Shown: in pieces, positions 10,300-22,010 of the stretch
Layout of the letters: each line of letters begins with the position of its first letter
Numbering within the stretch: the stretch's first letter is position 1
Origin: Gracilaria vermiculophylla
Lineage: Eukaryota > Rhodophyta > Florideophyceae > Gracilariales > Gracilariaceae
Direction: 5' to 3'
DNA length: 64,000 nt
Assembly: GCA_019155205.2 (NCBI GenBank)
Contig: JAHNZQ020003149.1
Location: forward strand, 1,360,922-1,424,921
Notes under the pieces: generated by a model
Told to the model about the DNA's origin: nothing
Database searches by the model: none
The model's input: only the letters and a program-made list of their open reading frames with translations
Position numbers and translations under genes: made by a program

Positions 10300-10947
10300 T
10301 CAGTATCCGTGAGCAGCTAGCTTCTAACATCTTGAGGATTCTGCGAACATAAGCGTACGGACGTCCGGTTTAACTTCCTGTACTTAGGCGTTATTACAAA
10401 CACATGACTCTGACAAAGAAACGAAATTTAATTATTCTCACTTCCAGTAGCTGGAGGCTTTAGCCTACAGCATTCAATCTTTCTATATTCGCATACTTCC
10501 AGAGTCAAGAGCATCCCATCGATGTCCGAATACTTGGGTTGAGCATGCTGGCACGAATGCTAAATCCAGCACAGTGTTTGTGGGCTCTGGCAAAGTGTTC
10601 TCAAGCACAGTCCATAAGCTTTCGGATGTGTAACCGTGTGGACGGAGGAAAATCGCAAACGGTCGCTTCAATGTTGATAAGGATACGCACAAGACCGGCG
10701 CAACGCACTCGTATCGGTGTCGTCGGGCCCTGGGCGTCACTGCCAATAAAACCTACGATGCCATTCCTTCGTTTAATAAACAAGAATATACTTTCAGTGG
10801 ACGAACTTAAAGTGTATTTCTCCTCGTAAAACGGGAAGTATACTGCCATTCAGGTACAACCAACGAGCATCCTGAAATTCACACTAAACCATGCGACCAG
10901 ATGATGGTAAAGTTTTCGCAGAATAAAACTGACAATAAGTTAGGCTA
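10300..10947. other. Intergenic, convergent 3' region
   Basis: Separates the glycine-rich gene from the 3' end of NOP2. Two minus-strand open frames (10601-10849 from an ATG, and 10483-10746) overlap in different phases and might be exons of one small gene, but no splice solution or homologue is evident. Confidence 0.35.
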
Positions 10948-13305
10948 CTAAGTACCCGCGGGCTTCGATCTTTGCGACCGTTGTCGACGTTTTCTTATCG
11001 ACTCTCTCGCCAGTTTAAGAGATGAACTAGCCAAATTTTTCACTTTCACATTCGTGGGACTTTGAAATGATAGTCCTTCTTCTTTGGACTGTGTAGTGGT
11101 TTTCGAACCTCTCGTACTCTGCTCATTGCCTCCTTGCTTACTCGGGCTTTTAACCAAAGCTGTAGCTTTCTCTTCTGCTTCTTTCGAGCCTGCGTTTTTG
11201 CAGGGCGTGCTTTGTCGAGCTCTCAGCCTCTTCCTGCGTGCTCTCTGGTGTGACTCGGGCAATTTTCCATTTGCTTTCAATCCAGTCACGGGCTTGGCTT
11301 GCATATTTCGAGAGCCCGTGCTGCCCTTGGTGCTCTTGACACCGCTGCGGTGATTTTTTCCGGAACTGATTTGCTTCGTCGCTTCATCTTGTGTAGCAGA
11401 TTTTTCCTTATTTTTTTTCTCAACGGCATCGGGCCTGGCGCTGTGTGGCCCTTTCCGTTCCGACAGCTTCTTCAATTTACAAACGAAGAAGCCATCAAGG
11501 TTATGAATGTGTGGATATATTCTTTTCGAAAGCTTCATGTCTGGGTGAAACCTGTGTTGTCGCATGCAAGGAAATCCAGGGATTCCAATAGATAGACCCG
11601 AATCAACGACTTTTACGTCGCGATTCCGCAAGGCGTAATCGATGACCGCCTCATTTTCTTCGACGAGAACCGAGCATGTCGAGTAGACAATGTAGCCACC
11701 AGTGGAAGAATCTGAATTCACTGAATCGATTGCTGAAAGAATTAATTCCTTCTGTATTCGAGTTGTGTTTTCAATATCCTTGCGACGCCGATTCACCTTA
11801 ACGGCCGGGTCGTGACTGATGATCCCCGTGCCGGAACACGGAGCATCCAAGAGCGCACGATCAAAGCATGATCCGAATACAGAGGGGATTTTCAGACCGT
11901 CGTAATTGCACACAACCGTGTTTCGCAGGCCAAGCCGATGCACGTTTGATACTAATGCTTTGATTCGATCCTTTCTCAGATCATTAGCAACTAGGACACC
12001 AGTATTGTTCATCAAAGCGCCTATGTACGTTGTTTTTCCGCCTGGGGCGGCGGCGAGGTCCACAATCTTTTCGTTCTCTTTCGGTGCGAGTGCCACGACT
12101 GGCAGAAAACTAGAAGCAGATTGAATCATATAAAGCCCTGCTAGGTATTCCGGGGTTGCACCCACGGGAACTTGAGATTCGTAGACAACTAAACCAACTT
12201 TGGACCATTTATCGATGGGGTCCACATTCATGCCGCGAGAGATCAAGGCCTGTGCGAGCTCTCTTCTTCTAGTCTTCAGTGTGTTACTTCGGATGGTCAA
12301 AGGTCTTGGTGACTCGGATGCCTCCATAAAATCGACAATCTCAGCATTAGGAAAAACGTCCATGAGTATTTCAACTAATTCCTCATTATATCCAAAACAC
12401 TCACAGACAGAGTCGCGTAGGGCATCAATATATTCATGCCGTGACCGCTCAGGCTCCCTACGCGTTTTAAAGTCCGCTAGCACGTGCAGTATACCGCGAA
12501 TTCTCTGAAGCATGTCCTCGCGAGTGGCGGTATCACGTTCTGCATCATCGCCCTGCAGACCCCCTCGTCCTAGGGGCCCCGATTCAAGCTTAAACTGCTC
12601 CAGTCCACTTCCCGCTCGAACTCGCTCATCATCGAGCTCTGCCTGAGCTTCAGCAGCTACCTGCTTTCTCTCTTCAAGAATTCTCTTAGAAGCAAGCTCC
12701 AATTTGTCAGGTGGTAGTTCATTGCTATCTGAGCTTTGATCACCGTCTGTCGATTGGTCATCTTCTTCAACTTCTGAATGCTCACCCGCGAAGGGTTGCT
12801 CCGGGTCATCTTCACCAGTCCCTTTTTTGTGCTGTGATGACGATGAATCTTGATGGAAGTTTCCAGCGTGACCATTCATCCCAGAAGGTAGTTCTGAATC
12901 AGGTGCAGAATCATCTGACGAATCGGATGCTAGCAAATCATTCGTGTGCTTCGAAGGCTCCGATGCAGAGGAGGGCACAGGCTTCGGCTTCAGCCACTTG
13001 GAGTTTTCGTCCGAGAACCCTGGGGTAGCAGTGTCTCCCTCATCGGGTTGGTGCTGCGCGCGTCGAGGCTTTCTTTGAGAGCTGGGCTTCTTCTTCTTAC
13101 GGCTTTCCATAGCGGAAATCTGTGGTTCGTTTTGCTGGTCTTTTCCAGCCTTTTCAAGTTGATAAGCAAGGCGCCTGCGGCGAACTCTCTCCCTCTGGCC
13201 TGCGCCTGTGTCAAATTGGTTCAGCTGCTTGGCGTCTGTATGCTCCAACCCGGTACCATGCTCCAGCTGCCGCTTGCGGCGACGAGCCCTCCCAGTGCCT
13301 CCCAT
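10948..13305 (-). CDS. NOP2: NOP2-type 25S/28S rRNA (cytosine-5) methyltransferase
   Basis: 785 residues from the ATG at 13305 (a GTG two codons upstream is not used). Residues 1-210 are charged and low-complexity with nuclear/nucleolar-type basic clusters and acidic Ser/Asp stretches. The catalytic core follows: the N1 region about 265-405 with the substrate-binding segment SKVGLVVYESQVPVGATPEYLAG; SAM-binding motif DLAAAPGGKTTYIGAL about 416-431; motif IV DAPCSGTGIISHDP with Cys about 490; motif VI YSTCSVLVEENE with catalytic Cys about 544. Two-cysteine chemistry is the hallmark of the NOP2/NSUN family, and the long charged tails are characteristic of the nucleolar NOP2 branch, which acts in large-subunit ribosome assembly. 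The last 170 residues are a Lys/Arg/Ser-rich tail. It diverges from TAH18. Confidence 0.95.
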   Translation of the reverse strand: MGGTGRARRRKRQLEHGTGLEHTDAKQLNQFDTGAGQRERVRRRRLAYQLEKAGKDQQNEPQISAMESRKKKKPSSQRKPRRAQHQPDEGDTATPGFSDENSKWLKPKPVPSSASEPSKHTNDLLASDSSDDSAPDSELPSGMNGHAGNFHQDSSSSQHKKGTGEDDPEQPFAGEHSEVEEDDQSTDGDQSSDSNELPPDKLELASKRILEERKQVAAEAQAELDDERVRAGSGLEQFKLESGPLGRGGLQGDDAERDTATREDMLQRIRGILHVLADFKTRREPERSRHEYIDALRDSVCECFGYNEELVEILMDVFPNAEIVDFMEASESPRPLTIRSNTLKTRRRELAQALISRGMNVDPIDKWSKVGLVVYESQVPVGATPEYLAGLYMIQSASSFLPVVALAPKENEKIVDLAAAPGGKTTYIGALMNNTGVLVANDLRKDRIKALVSNVHRLGLRNTVVCNYDGLKIPSVFGSCFDRALLDAPCSGTGIISHDPAVKVNRRRKDIENTTRIQKELILSAIDSVNSDSSTGGYIVYSTCSVLVEENEAVIDYALRNRDVKVVDSGLSIGIPGFPCMRQHRFHPDMKLSKRIYPHIHNLDGFFVCKLKKLSERKGPHSARPDAVEKKNKEKSATQDEATKQISSGKNHRSGVKSTKGSTGSRNMQAKPVTGLKANGKLPESHQRARRKRLRARQSTPCKNAGSKEAEEKATALVKSPSKQGGNEQSTRGSKTTTQSKEEGLSFQSPTNVKVKNLASSSLKLARESIRKRRQRSQRSKPAGT

Positions 13306-13910
13306 GTTCACAACTCGGAGGGTCCTGGAGAGTCGAGTGACGTAATAGCGGCGAAGTGAAATGCGTTGGGATGCGGTTGTTGCAACACGAAAGTCGCGAT
13401 ACGATCCGGATCAATGCGAAGACACCGCCGTCGACATGATAGATGCCTACACGTGGGCATGGTTGTGACGTGCAACGTGTATAACGTGTGAAAGAGAAGA
13501 GCCGTGATTGGCTGAGCTATAGTGTGGCGCGTGGCGCGTGACCAAGGTTCATGGCCTGAAATGGCCGCCGTCCAAGTCGCATTCGCTGTCCGCCACGCAT
13601 CTGCTCTATGCCACGATTCCTACACGCTAGCTGGATGTCAGCCAGTTGAGCATGTCCGCCAGTTTGATGCGTAGGTCCAACATAACCGCTTCATAGCCGT
13701 CCACCAACAGCGACATAACTTAGCAGCCCAGCGTCGCACTGCGCGTGGGATTTGTAGAGGCTTGGAGGTTCATCCTTACATCCCCATCCGCAGCCCTCTC
13801 CATCTTGTCCCACACTTCCCCTGACAAGGCTATCTGTTACCAGCCTGCAAGCCTTTTGACCCTCTCTGACGCCCTGGCTTGTTGCCGTACTCCGTTGTTC
13901 ATAACCTCTT
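13306..13910. promoter_or_regulatory. Divergent promoter region NOP2 / TAH18
   Basis: About 600 bp between two opposing start codons. It contains a CCAAT-type element (ATTGGC near 13507), a CACGTG-containing stretch near 13450, and repeated GTGGCGCGTG. No transcription start can be fixed from sequence alone. Confidence 0.45.
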
Positions 13911-15845
13911 ATGACTACAAACGCCCTTGTCGTTAATGTGCTCTACGGCACCGTCACCGGAAATGCCGAAGAAATCGCTCGCCGAATCCACACACATTTG
14001 CCTTCAACATCCATGCAACAAGGTTTATTGAGAAGTCTCGCCGACTATGCCGATGTCCCCGCCTTTGTAAAGCCTGCCGCCCACCTGCATACATACAACA
14101 TCATCGTCGTCTCAACCACTGGCGATGGCGACCCACCGGAGACCATTCGTCCGTTCATGCGTCTGCTCAGGAAGAAGGACCCGAACAAGCTAGACGGTCT
14201 GCGTTACGGTGTCCTCGCCCTCGGGGACACCAACTATGAGAACTTTTGCAACACTGGAAAACGCATCGACAATGCGCTTCCCAAGCTCGGTGCAGAGCGT
14301 TTTCTGAAGCGCGGCGAAGCCGACGATGGCGTCGGCCTAGAGATTGTTGTTGAGCCCTGGCTCCAAAAGATGTGGGCTATCCTTGAAGACATTGCAGCTG
14401 AGATACAAACCATCCCATCTGATATTTCTCTTGTTTCCGAAGAGACCAAGAGTATACCCGTCGAGGAACCCACGATCTCTGCACAGGTCGATGAGCTTGA
14501 ATCTCTCATAAGAAAAATTTCCGTTGAAGAGCTCGGATTTGATGAAAGCAAACTGCCGAAAATGTTTCCTCCCAAGACCACCGTCGAGATAGTCAACAAT
14601 CCTGATGCGCATCGCGCTGCAGTGTCTGTGAACCCATCCTATATTCCGGATGTCGTACGACACGCTTCTGTTACGGACGCCAAGTTGCTGACCGCTCCGG
14701 ATTGCGAGAAAACAGTCTGGCACATGGAGGTCACATGCGAGGCTGACAATCAGATAAGAAAGAAGTATCGCCCTGGTGACGCTTTTGGCGTTATTGTAGA
14801 AAATCACCCTGCGGAAGTTGAACGATTCTTAAAAGCACTCAATCTCGATAGACATCAAGTGCTTCGCTTGTTCAAGGAGAATGGTGAAGAGGTTGCCATA
14901 GCCACCGCTCTGCAATTCGTGCAACAGCGAATTGATCTCCGGGCAATCCCAAAGAAAACATTGATTCGTGCGCTTTCCGACCACTGTCATGATATTGAAG
15001 AACGCAAGGCACTTTTGTACTTGTGTTCCAGAGAGGGGCGTAAGAAGTACACGGAGCAAGTCACGAAAAGTGAACTATCCATTCTTCGACTGATCGAAGA
15101 AATGGGTACATCGTGCCGAGCGCCTCTGTCGCTCTTTCTGGACCAATTGCCAAGTATTGCGCCAAGATGGTACAGTGCGACTTCTTCACCAGAATTAGAT
15201 GGAGAGAATGTACTACAATTTGCTTTTAGTGTCGTGAAATCCGGACTGGCTACTAATTCGCTCTCTGAATGCTGCGAGCGCTACATTGCACAGAAGGATT
15301 CTGCCCGGATATTGCTTATTCCTCGTGAATCAGACAGTGTGAGCCATTTCCGACCGCCGTCGTCATTGCAGACAAGCTACATCATGATTGGACCCGGAAC
15401 AGGGGTTGCTCCATTCAGAGGGTTTTTGAGAGAGCGCCTCCACGAAATGGAGCAGGCGGAAGAGCAAGATTTTGGAAAGACAATTCTCTTCTATGGTTGC
15501 AGACATCGATCGCAAGATTTCTTGTACGAAAAAGATCTTCTCGATCTTCAACAAAAGTCTGCCCTCACGAAGTTAGATGTTGCATTCTCCAGAGATTTTG
15601 CCGAAAAAGTATACGTTCAGGACCGTCTTAAGGCATGTGCCGAGGATGTGGCAGACATTGTGAAGAGCGGTGGTTCAATCTATGTGTGCGGTGACGGTGG
15701 AGGTATGGCGCAAGGAGTGCATCTGGCTCTTAGTGATATTCTCGCGGAGTTTTGTTGTGACGGGAATGCGGAGGATGGAAAGAGTATGTTGCGAGAGCTC
15801 GCTGAGGAACACCGTTATGTTCGCGATATCTGGTTCTACGGCTAA
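13911..15845 (+). CDS. TAH18: NADPH-dependent diflavin oxidoreductase (TAH18/NDOR1/ATR3)
   Basis: 644 residues, intronless. Flavodoxin-like FMN domain at residues about 7-150 (VNVLYGTVTGNAEEIARRI; VVSTTGDGDPPETIRPF; LALGDTNYENFC). A linker of about 80 residues precedes the ferredoxin-reductase-like FAD domain, marked by RWYSATSSPE (about 418-427) and QFAFSVV. The NADPH domain has GPGTGVAPFRGFL (about 493), FYGCRHRSQDFLY, YVCGDGGGMAQGV and the aromatic C-terminus RDIWFYG. This family passes electrons from NADPH to the iron-sulfur protein Dre2/anamorsin at the start of cytosolic iron-sulfur assembly. At 644 residues it is slightly longer than usual, the excess being in the linker after the FMN domain. 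Another protein of the same pathway, CIAO2, is encoded at 30296-30808. Confidence 0.95.
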   Translation: MTTNALVVNVLYGTVTGNAEEIARRIHTHLPSTSMQQGLLRSLADYADVPAFVKPAAHLHTYNIIVVSTTGDGDPPETIRPFMRLLRKKDPNKLDGLRYGVLALGDTNYENFCNTGKRIDNALPKLGAERFLKRGEADDGVGLEIVVEPWLQKMWAILEDIAAEIQTIPSDISLVSEETKSIPVEEPTISAQVDELESLIRKISVEELGFDESKLPKMFPPKTTVEIVNNPDAHRAAVSVNPSYIPDVVRHASVTDAKLLTAPDCEKTVWHMEVTCEADNQIRKKYRPGDAFGVIVENHPAEVERFLKALNLDRHQVLRLFKENGEEVAIATALQFVQQRIDLRAIPKKTLIRALSDHCHDIEERKALLYLCSREGRKKYTEQVTKSELSILRLIEEMGTSCRAPLSLFLDQLPSIAPRWYSATSSPELDGENVLQFAFSVVKSGLATNSLSECCERYIAQKDSARILLIPRESDSVSHFRPPSSLQTSYIMIGPGTGVAPFRGFLRERLHEMEQAEEQDFGKTILFYGCRHRSQDFLYEKDLLDLQQKSALTKLDVAFSRDFAEKVYVQDRLKACAEDVADIVKSGGSIYVCGDGGGMAQGVHLALSDILAEFCCDGNAEDGKSMLRELAEEHRYVRDIWFYG

Positions 15846-16948
15846 AAGTCTACACGTATGAATAATAGAATTCTGCTGCCGATGCGTCTAATGAATGCGT
15901 TTTACATCTCTGTGCTTGGGAATTATTTGGATGAGACCCCGCCATCCACAGTTGGTCACCATCTGCATAAATCATCAATATAGATAAGAAATATTCGCCC
16001 ATACCATACAAACCTTGTTAGAACCCTTCTACACAGACGTCTACCGATCCGTCTAACATTATTACCCGATAACGTTAAACCCCTCGCACGTTGTCGTGTT
16101 ATTCACCGTAAGGCAATCATATGCTAATACGTTACCAACGTTTGGGATTGCTCAATCCAACTCTGGAACGACTGGCCTTAGTTTCGAAAGAGTCCTCTGG
16201 CATTCAGTACAATATATGGTTTTAAGGAAGACATGCGAAGTTCTAACACGCTTGAATTGGTCGTGTTGACCTTTACCAGGCAATCCTACTCCATGATGAT
16301 TCTTCACCTGTGGCAGATATAATTGCGTAAAAGAGGACTTACCGGCAATACTTTTATAAAGCTGTACACGAGCTGCTCAGCTTCATAGATGTACATGGGA
16401 CAGAGGGTGTCAAGCCAAGTGCGTCAGATTTTCTTTTGGTCGGTCGCAATTTCATGAGCGTCGCCGTTGCTAAGTTTGATCCCTATCATGTAGCCAGTCG
16501 ATTGGGACTATGGGAAGCAACTCAAGTGGCCAGCCAGAAGTGCGGAACTTGAAGATACTGAGGACAGGTGCAAGTAGATTTGCTGAAGATCAGAACTTGA
16601 GCAGCATTATGGTTAGTAGCGCCCCCACAGTCGAACAGACACCGCGCTTCTCGTTAATGGGCCATCTCTAAGCGGGATCATGTGATAGGAAGTTTACGTT
16701 GCAACAGGTCACCGTTCCCAGCTAAATCAAAACTTGACTTTGATTTTGACATCTGCGCCACCTCCTTTAGTAGTCTCTTCCAACAATCGATATGGAAGCA
16801 AATTTATGTCCAAAGTCTGAAGTATCTAGATTCCGTTCGAGGAAACTATGACACATCGTATGCGCTCGAGGAAAAAAAAACTCCAAGCGATCTTCGGACG
16901 CAGCATTCTACATGTGCGAAATAAACATATGGTCATCCGAAACTCGTG
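15846..16948. other. Intergenic, AT-richer, no feature recognised
   Basis: About 1.1 kb between the TAH18 stop and the BUD13 stop (convergent). No frame of convincing length, RNA gene or repeat was seen. Confidence 0.5.
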
Positions 16949-17632
16949 CTAAAGGTCTGCTACTGAGGCCCTGTAAGCTTGATAGTCGGCACTTCTTCTT
17001 TCTGCTTTCATGTTCTCAAGACGCACCTCAAAGCCATTTGATCGATCAACACCATCCCATCGAGGTCCGGGTAGAATGCCGTATCTGTTCGGAGGAGCTC
17101 TTTGCGCGAAAGGGCTTCGAAGGTGTGTAAACCGCGCAGCGGTCTGACGATGTCCCGTAAGTCGTTCTCGAGGTGAACTCGATGCCACTGGATTCGCGCC
17201 GGAGCGTACCGATGTTAAGTCGTCGTCAGTGGCTGAGCTATGAGACGTGCGTCTCGCTGTCCTATCCGTTGAAAACCTTCTACCCTCAATTGACCTTGAT
17301 CTTTTTCGGGGCCTAGCTTCGGCTCCGCTCGGGTAGATAGCGGGGTCTCGACTTCGAACGCGACGACGTGGTGGGGATGCATCGCTTATTTCTCTTTCGT
17401 CTTGATTGTGTTTTGAAGATGCAATTCTTGTCTGACGGGCAGCGGATGCAGGTTGTGGACGAGGGCGACGAGGGGGTGATGCGTCGCTTACATTACCACT
17501 CTCGCGTGCGATGTGATGTTTTCGAGACGTATCGTCCAGCTTTTCCTTGCCGATCTCAGTGACGTTTTCGCTCTCAATATGCGTGGAAGAACAGCCTCTT
17601 GAATTCTTCTCGTCATTCGATGAAGGATACAT
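16949..17632 (-). CDS. BUD13: BUD13 homologue (RES splicing complex), short form
   Basis: 227 residues ending in the diagnostic BUD13 C-terminus: [21 protein letters not shown], then a Lys/Arg-rich helix, and finally [11 protein letters not shown], matching the family's terminal SVADM-like motif. The middle carries two SDASPPRR repeats with Arg/Ser-rich flanks, as in animal and plant BUD13, where SPPRR repeats are expanded. BUD13 with Snu17 and Pml1 forms the RES complex that aids pre-mRNA splicing and retention. The usual N-terminal segment is not obvious. The ATG at 17632 follows directly after an in-frame stop, so either the protein truly begins here or an upstream exon splices into this frame. 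The function call is firm, the start is not. Confidence 0.85.
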   Translation of the reverse strand: MYPSSNDEKNSRGCSSTHIESENVTEIGKEKLDDTSRKHHIARESGNVSDASPPRRPRPQPASAARQTRIASSKHNQDEREISDASPPRRRVRSRDPAIYPSGAEARPRKRSRSIEGRRFSTDRTARRTSHSSATDDDLTSVRSGANPVASSSPRERLTGHRQTAARFTHLRSPFAQRAPPNRYGILPGPRWDGVDRSNGFEVRLENMKAERRSADYQAYRASVADL

Positions 17633-19553
17633 TCAACCGATGACGAAGCGCTTTATACGCTATAAGCTGTCTGTGTCTTTCGCTCAGCGCGTGATTCTAA
17701 AGTACTGGAAACAACTCAGTTGTAGATGGAAAGCCAGCCATTGGCTACGTACGAAAGCGATAAAGAAAACCGGACTCTTCTGCTGTACAGATGCTTCGCA
17801 GTTTCTGTTTCTGGAGGCTGAATGTGCTTGATAAGGGTGTGACTTGAGTGAGACGCTGCTGTGAGCCCGCGCGATGCGACTACGAAAGATTTTGGAAAGG
17901 CTTAATGATACAAGTCCTGTCTGATTGTGCTGGGTATGTTTCCTTAGTGTCACAGTAGCAGATGTGTCTTCATGAGTCTTGCGAGCAAAATGACGGCGCA
18001 AAATGGGTGAGGTAAAAGGGTAGGTGATGGAACGAGTACAAGACCTCTGGCTGTGAAGGCAACCTCAATTACTATGTTTCGACTTTTGGGTTTTTTATGT
18101 GCCAAACTGGGAATTCGGGTGCTCCACGTCGTGTTGACGGGTTCGGCCAGACCTTTTTTACCACCGCTCCCGGACTTCATTGTTACCAGAAGCGTGATCT
18201 GATTTCCCTTCCACACCGCAATGCTTGTGGAACAGATGCAGGGAACATGCGCGCGGTGAAAGATTGTGCGCCGGGCTCGAAAAAACTGTTCCGCTCAACG
18301 AATGCACCGCATCTCGGTTGGCAAAACCGTCTGCAGGATGCAGTTTCGGACCTACGCTTGTGTTTTGGTTCTTTCGGCAAACCGCCTGGTATTTGGTTCC
18401 GGCCAGCTGAAAGAAGTTTCAATCATCAAAGCCAATTACTCATCCAGCAGGTGTGGGCGCAAATCATTTTCCACGGCTTGTCGAGGGTTTATGAAAGGCC
18501 GGCCTCTCCTGTTGTACGGTGACTTCTGGGGTTTTGGAACAGAGCTCTTTTTGCTGTTTCTTACAACAATCACGGCTTTCTCAGCGGTGCTTGTGCGTGG
18601 CGTAGTCCGCCTTCAGATGGAGTTGAGCCTGAGCCATGTGTGTCCTCAGAGGTGAAATTACCAATTTAGGAGCTGAGAAGCTGGAAACCAACGCATCGTC
18701 CGGAAAACGACGCTTTGTTTTATTGTTCTTTTTATACGACATCGATTCCAAGTCATGGATTTATTTGTACATCACCGTACGTCGTATTCAGTTTTTCAAA
18801 CATACACGTACAAAGGGAACTTGTACGTGGTTGACACATTATTTTTGGCCGGCCTTCCGTCCATACACTACATTTTGGATCATCCTGAGCACTCAGAAGC
18901 ACACTAACGTATCGTTTGAGAAACAACTTCAGTACCGTTTCTTAAACATGATTTACCATAGTTGTGTGCTCAATATCGCACGTAGACGGTGTTGATGCCA
19001 CTGGTTTTGAACCACTACATGAATCGACATGGTGGTAATGTCATGTTTTCTCTGTACGTGTTCAACAGCAGCCGCCGAATCTACTTCATATCATACCAAC
19101 TCCATACGCTGTTTTTACTTATTGACCTTCTTTCAGAAATTTCTGTTTGGGATGAACAAGATGTATTAGTGAATTGTTACTTGTTCTTTTCATTCTTCTG
19201 GAAATCGACGTATACAAACATATACGTTTCAGGCATCAAATTTTGCGTAGCAATCAAATTGGTTGCGTTATTGGCATGTGTGGCACGTTATCTCTCCCTT
19301 TCGATTCACTGCGTGGACATTATCATAGCCTATATGTTCTAGCGAATCCCCTTATCAACAAAGATGTTTCTGCTCTCTCTGACAAAGTGTGATCTGATTG
19401 TTTGTACAGTCGAAGTTGATACCTCACCTTGCTCAAATATTCATTACCAAAACTTCGACTCTATCATTGAAGGATCTTTGAACTGAAGTATCTCTTTGGA
19501 GTAATCAACTTGGTTCTTTACGGCGTCGCACAAACGATCTGCAGTTATTCAGG
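17633..19553. other. Intergenic, no supported gene
   Basis: About 1.9 kb. A minus-strand frame at 17950-18216 contains a basic stretch after an ATG (MKSGSGGKKGLAEP) that could be an exon of an upstream part of BUD13 or of an unrelated gene, but no splice path was convincing. From 18.6 to 19.5 kb the sequence is AT-rich and featureless. Confidence 0.4.
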
Positions 19554-20263
19554 ATGTTCAACACAGTGCCTCAGGCGGATCCCCAGAAAATAAGTAGTTC
19601 AATGGTTCCAAGTTTTCAAGATTTACTACGTCACATCGCAAACAGAAATGACGAGACCAGATCCAACAATCTTTCTCCATGCACGTTGAAAGCTGTCGAT
19701 TCCACAAAACAATTTCTTGGATCCCCTGTTTCGAATACCTCCCCATCTTGTTCCAGTTCAACGAGTGTGAAACACATTTCCTCAGAGCGCGTTTCGGAGC
19801 AAAACGGTAACATGAATTCATCACGGCAAGATTTCTGGACCATAGTTTTGGGACCATCACGAAGTCTATCGTTGGAGGAATCCGAGAGCAAAAGCCAGCC
19901 ATCAGATGCCATACAAAAGCCACACGCGTGTAGGAGATGCTCTCTGCGCTTCAAGAAGCGTTGTAATTTACAATCCCATGTGAGAAGTGTTCATGAGAAG
20001 ATACGCCCATTTTCATGTGGTGTTTGCTTCCGTAGGTTCGGAAGGAAATCAAACTGCGCCAAACATGTAAGTTTTGCTTTTCACTAAACATTCAACAGTT
20101 TTAAGCCTACATGAGAACAGAATCAAAGTTGAAACATGTTTTTCCTAACTGTATTCCTTCTTTTGTCTTTTGCGTTGGATCGAAGATGAGACTTGTGCAC
20201 AGAATGCGTGACTCAGAAGTTAAAGTATTACCAGCCGAAAATGTTCGCACCAACACGTTGTAA
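19554..20263 (+). CDS. C2H2 zinc-finger protein with two fingers, two exons
   Basis: Exons 19554-20066 and 20186-20263 give 196 residues. The 119-bp intron starts with GTAAGT and ends with ATCGAAG. The first finger is complete: CRRCSLRFKKRCNLQSHVRSVH (C-x2-C-x12-H-x4-H). The second, CGVCFRRFGRKSNCAKH, is cut by the intron after its first zinc-binding His. The next exon begins MRLVH and supplies the last His with the same x4 spacing as finger one, which strongly supports the splice. A short tail follows to TAA. The N-terminal 120 residues are Ser/Thr/Asn-rich and disordered-looking. Probable nucleic-acid-binding regulator; target unknown. Confidence 0.8.
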
Positions 20264-21496
20264 TTCGCGTGATTAACTACATGTACTTCTCCAGCTTCAT
20301 TCTGTGAACGTTGAAGGGTTTCTTCTACTGATTATTGTTGAGAACGTATTGATATGCTTCTCAGCGTGACTTTCCTGTTCAATATATGTGCCGGCTATGA
20401 AATTAACATCACGAAATAGAAGGCCACTATAACTTGAAACTGACCAAAGCATTTAAATGTTGACTGATTAAAGATTAACTCATCGGTCCTGAACCAACTA
20501 AACTTATCTAACCATTTGATGTATTTCCTTTTCTGTCCTCGAGACATTTCCGTAGACTGCAAGTAGTACAAATCCGTCATTGTGATCTCCGAAGAAGCAT
20601 TCTGGGCGAAGTTCTTAGTACTAACATTATTCTGGTAGAATTATTTTCAGAGCTGAAGGGCTGGCTACTCCCTACAACTATTATCGAATGTGAAAAGCTC
20701 TTAAGAAAGTGATACTTCTAGAAATATTGAGGATGAAGAGCAGCGTTTTTTGTAGGAGGAAACGAATTATACCATAGCAAAGATGAGACATAAAGTGATT
20801 CAAACTTTCAGAGTCATTCATATCTCGACCTGAACTCCCAATTCTACGCGATGACATCGAAAATGGGACTGTCAATAAACTTGCTATGCTTTGGATACAC
20901 GTGAACACGTCAGAACTGTATTTCCGAGCACATCTTGGTCTTCAGCTGCTTTGCGCTATACATCGCTATGGCATTTTTGAAACAAAGATATGGGAAGACT
21001 TGGATAATGAAACATATCTTTATCCTTAAAGAGCCAAGAATGAAAATGATTGTTGAGGTCTGGCCAAGATGTATTTTCATTATTCCAGATCGCTCTGAAA
21101 TACAATATAGTCTTCAGCAAATTGTATAAACACCGGGATAACTTCATGCATCTTCGAGGATTTTGACGAGAAAGAATGAGGAACATCTGTTTGATGACGT
21201 TCAGATGTATTTCGAATACAAATGTGGCGACCATCATAAACGCCGTGTTGAAGACTGTAAATCCAGATTAGTCAGGAAACAGTACGATGGTAAAACGGAG
21301 ACCAGCACATTTGAGGTTAATGAAGTATACTGGCGACAGGGAATGGAGTGAACACCGGAATTTTTCGGTTTGTGATATCCTCAGGAAGTGGCCTGAAAGA
21401 GTGCTGGTCTTTCTGGCGAGAGAGCGGACCTTTGAACTTTGAACAGAGACGCTCTGCGTGAAGTAGAAATTAGACTTACGTAACCTTAATTGGGAG

Positions 21497-21548
<52 letters not shown>

Positions 21549-22010
21549 AGAAAGAGAGAGAAACGTGAACCAAACAATTAGAAGGACTGCATGTAATCTT
21601 TCATTGCTCTTCCATACGTGCTTTACGCCTGGAGGGGTTCCCTTTGCCAAAACCCATTGGGTACGTGAGTCTATTTTCTACTTAACGCAGAGTGCAGAGC
21701 TTTTAAAACGGCTTGAGAAAAGAAAGGCGCAACCAGCGATGATTTTTCATACGGAGAGGGAGTAGGTCTGTGACTCTAAACCCCTTTCAACTGTCCCTAG
21801 TCCCTTCTCGTTCTCCGCAGTGCCAGCTTCTTTCCCAGGGAATAGAACTGTAATACCAAAGCCGCAATAGTAGAATGGAGAACACAATCCGCAAAGAAAA
21901 TAGAAATGAAGTTCATGCGCGGATACCACACACTTTGGCTTCATTAGTTCTTTGATTTACAATAACGTAGCCTAGCATTGCAACGCAGTAAGATAATTCG
22001 TCTTACTTTA
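20264..22010. other. Intergenic, AT-rich, contains an (AG)n microsatellite
   Basis: About 1.75 kb between two convergent genes. No coding frame of plausible composition was found. The microsatellite is listed separately. Confidence 0.5.
21501..21544. repeat. (AG)n dinucleotide microsatellite
   Basis: About 22 uninterrupted AG units, followed by an imperfect AGATAAAGAAAGAGAGAG continuation. Confidence 0.95.

Noticed and set aside
10483..10849. Two overlapping minus-strand frames that might form a small spliced gene
   Set aside because: No splice junction gives a recognisable protein and no homologue is apparent.
17950..18216. Basic minus-strand frame upstream of BUD13
   Set aside because: Tempting as a 5' exon, but the sequence does not match BUD13 N-termini and no clear donor/acceptor pair was found.
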